The translations under genes and the position numbers were made by a program. The notes under the pieces are model-generated. The model had not been told where the DNA came from, made no database searches, and worked only from the letters and a program-made list of their open reading frames with translations. A stretch of DNA of 64,000 nucleotides from Chrysoporthe austroafricana (taxonomy: Eukaryota > Ascomycota > Sordariomycetes > Diaporthales > Cryphonectriaceae): positions 124,001-188,000 of the forward strand of contig JYIP02000005.1 of the NCBI GenBank assembly GCA_001051155.2, written 5' to 3'. Shown here piece by piece: positions 59,587 through 64,000 of the stretch; within the stretch, counting starts at the first letter, position 1; the number at the start of each line of letters is the position of its first letter.

Positions 59587-61032
59587 ATGGCCGACGACAA
59601 GGGCCCCATGATCATTGTGGTCTGCTGGACCTTCACAGGCCTTGCTCTTCTCTTCGTCGCAGCTCGACTTTATGTCAGAGCTGCTTTGCACCATAAGCTA
59701 TCCAGTGATGATTACCTGATCCTTTTCTCTTCGGTATGTACAGAGCCTATGCGTACTTCTGGGCTGGTTCCCATCAAAACCTAACAAACGCCCGGCTGAT
59801 GCTTATCTTCTAATAGACATGTGCTGTCCTCTCCAATATTTTGGTTACGATTTCAGTCTATTGGGGTAACGGCCAACACTTCGCCAATCTTGACCTAGAA
59901 CAGCAGCAAAATACAATCAAGTGGATGATGGCGGCATACGTTCCCGGGATAGAAACTCTCGGATTTCCGAAGCTCGCCGTCATTGCTCTCCTAGTGCAAT
60001 TACTCGTTCCTAGCCGGTTACACACCTGGATTCTATGGACCATGGGTGGAATATGCTGCATGTCATTTACCGCTATGGTCATGACACTGCTCCTGCAATG
60101 TACACCTCCCAGAGCTCTCTGGACCTTCTCGCTGCCCCACAAGTGTCTACACACAAGCGTGCTGGAGGGACTGGCATTTTGGGCGAGCAGTGAGTTGACC
60201 TCTCCCAGCAAAGCATAATTGAAGACTGACCAGCGTGTTGTTGCTAGCATGCTCTGCGTTCCTCGACTTTTACTTAGCAATATATCCAGCGGTCGTTCTT
60301 TGGCAGCTGCAGATGCCAAAGCAAAAGAAGTTGGCTCTCAGCTGTGCTCTCGGTATGGGCGTTGTGTAAGCATCGAGACGCTTGAATTTTCAGGAGCTGT
60401 CTGATTAACAAGAGTAGATCGGGATGTGTCGGCATTGTGAAAGCTACAGGCGTGCCAACCCTTGGTAGCCAAGACGTCAGCTGTAAGTCATCAGGCAAGA
60501 CGCGATCCAGATACTGAAAACTAATGGATCACGAAGATGAACTATGCGATCCCCTGTACTGGACGTCGTGAGTCCTATGCCTCCTCGGCTCTTCTACGTC
60601 TCAGCCAACTAACTATATCTCTGGTGTAGTATCGAAGGCAATCTCATCATCATCGCAGCCTGCATCCCGATCCTTCAGCCCTTGGTTGAGAAGATCAAGG
60701 GCCGCAGCATCTGGGGCTCGAGGGGTGGCAGTAGCAAAAATCTCCAGTACGCAAACTTCAGCAGGCAAAGCGCTCGGCAGCCTGACCCGATCGAGCTACA
60801 GAATAAGCCTAAGAAGAAAGTTGATGTATACGGGTTTACAATATACGCAAAAGAGGACAGTGAAGAGAATATTATCAGCCCAGACAAACAGTCTACGAAT
60901 GGATCCTCCGGTCGCCAGAGTGGGACATACAATCCAAGCGCCAGGATTATAAAGACAAATACCTTTACCGTTACCTATGATCAGGGAGAAGAAGGGCCAA
61001 TCTCAGCAATCACCAGATGGGCTGCCATCTGA
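59587..61032 (+). CDS. SAT4-like (fungal rhodopsin domain) integral membrane protein, 6 exons, 378 aa
   Basis: Exons 59,587-59,733, 59,817-60,189, 60,248-60,365, 60,418-60,482, 60,537-60,567 and 60,630-61,032; total 1,137 bp with TGA. Introns are 52-83 bp with GT...AG ends, including a 31-bp micro-exon fixed by frame on both sides. About seven hydrophobic helices. First helix VVCWTFTGLALLFVAARLYV, then the family motif LSSDDYLILFSS. Exon 2 contains FPKLAVIALLVQLL and LLLQCTPPRALW. Exon 3 has FLDFYLAIYPAVVLWQLQMP, and exon 6 begins IEGNLIIIAACIPILQPLVE. A long polar C-terminal tail is rich in Ser, Lys and Asn. The function of this family is mostly unknown. It bounds the cluster on the right as its relative at 47,286-48,586 does on the left. 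Confidence 0.83.
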
Positions 61033-61060
61033 ATTACATGATTACCAGGGCTTTAACTAA

Positions 61061-61219
61061 TCTCTACGTATTAAGATGCTCTGCCTGTTACCTATCTCTC
61101 ATCATTACGTATTTCGACTCGTATTATAGGTATTTAGTCCTGTAACTTACTAGATAAACAGGGCCTGCGATGGTAAGCGTAGAAACGCCTAGAAACGCGG
61201 ATAGCATGGAGAATCGCAT
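61061..61219 (-). pseudogene. Decayed duplicate of the RiPP precursor
   Basis: Exon 1 (61,219-61,151) still codes a good signal peptide (MRFSMLSAFLGVSTLTIAG). It has lost one base just before the GTAAGT donor, so the frame after the intron (61,150-61,092) is wrong and meets a stop within a few codons. The homologous sequence ends about 61,060, before any core repeat, and no Kex2 sites remain. It cannot yield the peptide. Confidence 0.75.
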
Positions 61220-61665
61220 TTTCGACTGTTGGATGGTTGAATGATGGATGTTATTGGGCTGTAATTTTGCTCAAAGTAGCATTAAGAAAGTAGAGTACCG
61301 ATATCCGCAGATTAGATGAGGTTAGCTGCTTCCGCCGTGAAGCGGTGCCTCAATAACAGGCTTTTATTTATTGGTTGTTCGGGGACCTTTGTGGGAGCGT
61401 GTAAAAAGAAACAACCAACAGGTAAGGATTATTACGATAAGCGCGTAATCATGGTAATGAACTTGTTAGTTAGTCACTCGCCGTCCACAACAAAAGTGAG
61501 GGGCGATCCTAAGAAAGGGTTTGGCTTAGGGTGCGATATCGACATGCAGCCCGACAGCATGCATGCAAGCTTTGAAAAATGTCATCTTTTGAATAATGAA
61601 CTCTAATCTTCTAGTTTCGTTCTATGCGGCCATATTTCGTTCTTCTTGAATACCTAGACAAGCAT

Positions 61666-61895
61666 ATGGTGACCGAAAAGCATGCCTACAAAATCACCAC
61701 CCGCGGGGATGAAGCCAGCCTCGAGGTGTTGCTTATTGCAACACCAGCGCCCTAATCGACCGGACCAGGGCGTCGAGAACTCTCTACCTGCTGTTTGTGG
61801 TCTGCTGCACTGCGGCCTCAGTGATTGGTTCAACACCGGCAGGTTTTTGGCCCGCAGCAATACTGTCTCGAGACTTGACGAAAGAGACACTTCTA
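61666..61895 (+). pseudogene. Decayed 5' fragment of a UstYa-like 2 duplicate
   Basis: The ATG at 61,666 opens MVTEKHAYKITTRGDEASLE, clearly the same start as the intact gene (MVTEMHAYKITTDEDEASLG). A TAA at 61,753-61,755 ends it after 29 codons. The transmembrane region is still recognisable beyond a frameshift. Both HxxHC motifs are missing because the matching DNA is deleted. Confidence 0.8.
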
Positions 61896-61980
61896 CAACC
61901 ACCGGCTTAAGTCGAGATATAAGGTGAACCTTGGGCATGGGAAGAAGGCTACGTCCTCGAGTTGGCTGAGTACTTACTAC

Positions 61981-62500
61981 TAACAGTAGCGCTGCTACAC
62001 AAGAGCATTTCTGCTAACAGTTATTTAGCAACAAGTGCAGTAAATTCCTTCATTGCGGTTTAACCTCTCTAAACAGGGTGAAACCACATGACTATTTCAG
62101 CCTCCGAAGTGCTATGCCTCACTCAACTGCCCGCCAGGCAAAAACCGAAAGCTGATAACGCTAACAGCAAGTACATCATCTATATCGGCAGCGCCAATGA
62201 GCTATGGCTAAAAGCGTTTGGGGTAGCGTATCCAGGATTTGATGCTTCTCAGAGAGACTACCTCTTTGAAGACCCGTTATGGTATGAGGGAGGAGAAATA
62301 GACTAAAGCCGTCCTCACAGAATCCATTGCCACTCGGCCTGGACCCATCATCAGTGACAATCGGATGACAACATTCGAGGCTGAATTTCGAGCAATGACA
62401 CTACGTTCAAACAACCTCGTGCCAGATCTGGCGACCATGCGGACACCATGGCTCAGATTTAGAATGACATGTTCGGTCTACACAGCTTAAAGAAGCTCAA
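61981..62500. other. No supported gene between the duplicate and the NACHT relic
   Basis: The open frame at 62,088-62,306 has an ordinary composition but no recognised domain. It may be part of an upstream, decayed segment of the NACHT pseudogene or unrelated. Confidence 0.3.
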
Positions 62501-62508
62501 ATTAGTTC

Positions 62509-63980
62509 TCCAAGCATCAACAGGTTGTAGAGAAGATACAGGACGCCTTTCCAAAGAGGCTATTGATCGACATTGCCAAGACCGGATCCTGCAACGACTC
62601 TGATTCCGCAAGCTGCAGGATCGAAAATCAAGCATAACCGAAGTTTATCATAGGGCTCTTCGCTTGGCACTAGATCCATCACAAGGCGATGTTGAATGGG
62701 ACGATCTTTCCGAATGGCTAGTGACTAGCCGCAAGATTTATTGGATATGTGGCAAGGCAGGAAGCGGCAAATCCACCCTCATGAAATTTTATATGGACAT
62801 CAATGGCGGCATTCCTAAAGGAATGGGCAGGCAATCGCTTACTGACCCCGCAGTTTTTTCTTTTCAACCTTGACAGCCACGGACAAAAGAACCAGGAGGG
62901 GCTCTGCAGGTGCTTCCAGTCAAATCCAAAGTCCATTTCAAGACTTCTTCCACACGTATGGAATGAAGCACAAATCTCAGACGAGAATGAGTTGGAGCTG
63001 CCTTCTATGAATGAAATGGTAGAACCTTTTTCAGCGCTAAGTGCTCTTTCCGAGCCCAAACTATGCTTCTTTGTCGATGGACTGGACGAATATGACAGCG
63101 ATTACATGCAGGCTATCTCGTCCATGGAAAAGTTGGCTGCCAACTCAAATGCCAAGGTTGTAGTCTCAAGCCGACTGACTCCAGCGTTTGCAGCATTCCC
63201 AGACAAGAATCTCAGCCTCCAGGATCTGAATCGGCAAGACATCACTGCATAGGTTAACGACAACCTTCGATCTCACGAGTAGATGGAATGATTGCCCGAA
63301 TTTGATCGAACTTCAGTCAATGCTATCCTTAAGTATCTGGTCGAGAAGTTCTTGGATGTGTTTGTCTGGGTCTACCTGGCGTGTACATCCTTATTAGAAG
63401 GAATCCTTTCCTTCGACCATATCTCAGACCTACAACAGAGAGTGGAGGAACTATCCGGGAAGCTCCGAGACCGTTTCCTGCCCATGCTTAAGAAAATCCC
63501 TATACGGTGTCGGAGACAAGCCGTTAAATATCTATGAACTTGCTATGAGGCTCACTGCAAGAAGCTGGACATCTAAATCCAATCGGGCAGCAGACCAAGT
63601 GCCAAAAATTCGACGGTCGTCTAAGAAGTCGCTCCTGTGGACTTCTTGAAATTCATCGACGCCGCAAAAATCATCAAGGGAGTGATATGTGCTGTTGTTG
63701 CGGTTTCTTTGACTGGCCAAGAATAAGCCACGATACTTTCGTGGAATCTATCGTCAAGTTTCTCCACCGAAGCGGCTTTGAATTTCTGAGCGATTCCGAT
63801 GTCTAGAAGTTAGACTACCTTGACTTGAATGATGATAATGGCAGTTTTAACGCCGACTCAGCACTTACCGCTATGTCGTTACTCCTAGCTCAGACGTAAT
63901 GGTCAAATGGATCACAGCATCAGCCACGCGGCTTTCTGTTGGGATGTTTGTAGTACGCTCGATTGATAGAAAAGTCGCAT
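62509..63980 (+). pseudogene. NACHT/STAND-type NTPase (NLR-like) pseudogene
   Basis: Pieces in different frames spell a fungal NACHT protein. FRKLQDRKSSITEVYHRALR at about 62,603-62,660, then WDDLSEWLVTSRKIYWICGK AGSGKSTLMKF has the Walker A motif (GKAGSGKST, about 62,751-62,777). A frameshift near 62,798 is followed by KEWAGNRLL and QKNQEGL. Walker B reads FFVDGLDEYDSDY (about 63,070-63,108). Then come LSLQDLNRQDITA with TAG at 63,250-63,252 and further stops, a relic helix FLDVFVWVYLACTSLLEGIL near 63,350-63,405 and decayed sequence to the window end. Such proteins serve in fungal non-self recognition and cell-death pathways. Several frameshifts and stops make it non-functional. It may continue past 64,000. 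Confidence 0.75.
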
Positions 63981-64000
63981 CCCCAAACCGCAATTCATGT

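Larger units (their letters stand above)
61060..61980. repeat. Decayed segmental duplicate of the precursor/UstYa-2 locus
   Basis: Three collinear blocks match the cluster: 61,061-61,455 with 50,517-50,905 (precursor 5' half and upstream), 61,495-61,895 with 52,140-52,560 (UstYa-2 upstream and start), and about 61,905-61,975 with 53,345-53,410 (UstYa-2 downstream). Compared with the first copy it lacks the AT-rich island, the core repeats and the catalytic two-thirds of UstYa-2. Order and orientation are the same. Confidence 0.85.

Noticed and set aside
59128..59694. 188-codon minus-strand frame
   Set aside because: It overlaps the start of the well-supported SAT4-like gene on the other strand and has no recognisable domain.

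Overview
The window is eukaryotic and looks like a filamentous ascomycete (Pezizomycotina). Genes in the right third have short spliceosomal introns (about 50-115 bp, GT...AG). Protein families are typically fungal: UstYa/DUF3328, SAT4/rhodopsin-domain membrane proteins, type-B carboxylesterase, COMT-like O-methyltransferase, NACHT/STAND and FunK1 kinase. The left 45 kb has the very AT-rich, TpA-rich, stop-riddled look of repeats damaged by repeat-induced point mutation (RIP).

Region 1 (1-45,473) is an AT-rich transposon graveyard. It opens with a FunK1-type kinase relic (1-650), then about 15 kb of decayed sequence with a 12-bp minisatellite (11,859-12,035). From about 16 to 44.6 kb it resolves into nested Ty3/Gypsy chromoviruses. 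Family G1 is a 10.66-kb element with 207-bp LTRs, gag, protease, RT, RNase H, integrase, chromodomain and an extra unidentified ORF before the 3' LTR. One G1 copy is complete on the minus strand (27,518-38,173, TSD TTTTT). A second is split into 16,027-25,537 (+) and 41,419-42,565 (-). The two copies form an indel-free 9.5-kb inverted repeat around a 2-kb spacer. Both sit inside an older element, G2, whose RT is in the spacer on the minus strand and whose RNase H-integrase-chromodomain is at 42,571-44,640 on the plus strand. Shared TSDs and two restored reading frames show that 16,027-41,418 was inverted after the insertions. The AT-rich block ends at a short interstitial telomere-like tract (45,474-45,492).

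Region 2 (about 45.7-61 kb) has normal composition and holds what I interpret as a small ribosomal peptide (dikaritin-like RiPP) gene cluster. It contains a SAT4-like membrane protein (47,286-48,586, -), UstYa-like oxidase 1 (49,278-50,120, +), and a two-exon secreted precursor of 93 residues with four repeats separated by Lys-Arg Kex2 sites (50,337-50,674, -). UstYa-like oxidase 2 (52,298-53,190, +), a carboxylesterase (54,230-56,539, +), an O-methyltransferase (56,759-58,316, -) and a second SAT4-like protein (59,587-61,032, +) follow. The likely logic is as follows: the precursor enters the secretory pathway, Kex2 cuts at KR, the UstYa proteins oxidatively modify or cyclise the core, and the methyltransferase and esterase may decorate or process it. 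No tyrosinase, flavin monooxygenase or dedicated peptidase is seen. A 5'-truncated, broken SAT4-like pseudogene lies at the left edge (46,450-47,233).

Region 3 (61-64 kb) carries a decayed duplicate of the precursor and UstYa-2 5' region (61,060-61,980) and then a NACHT/STAND NTPase pseudogene running to the window end.
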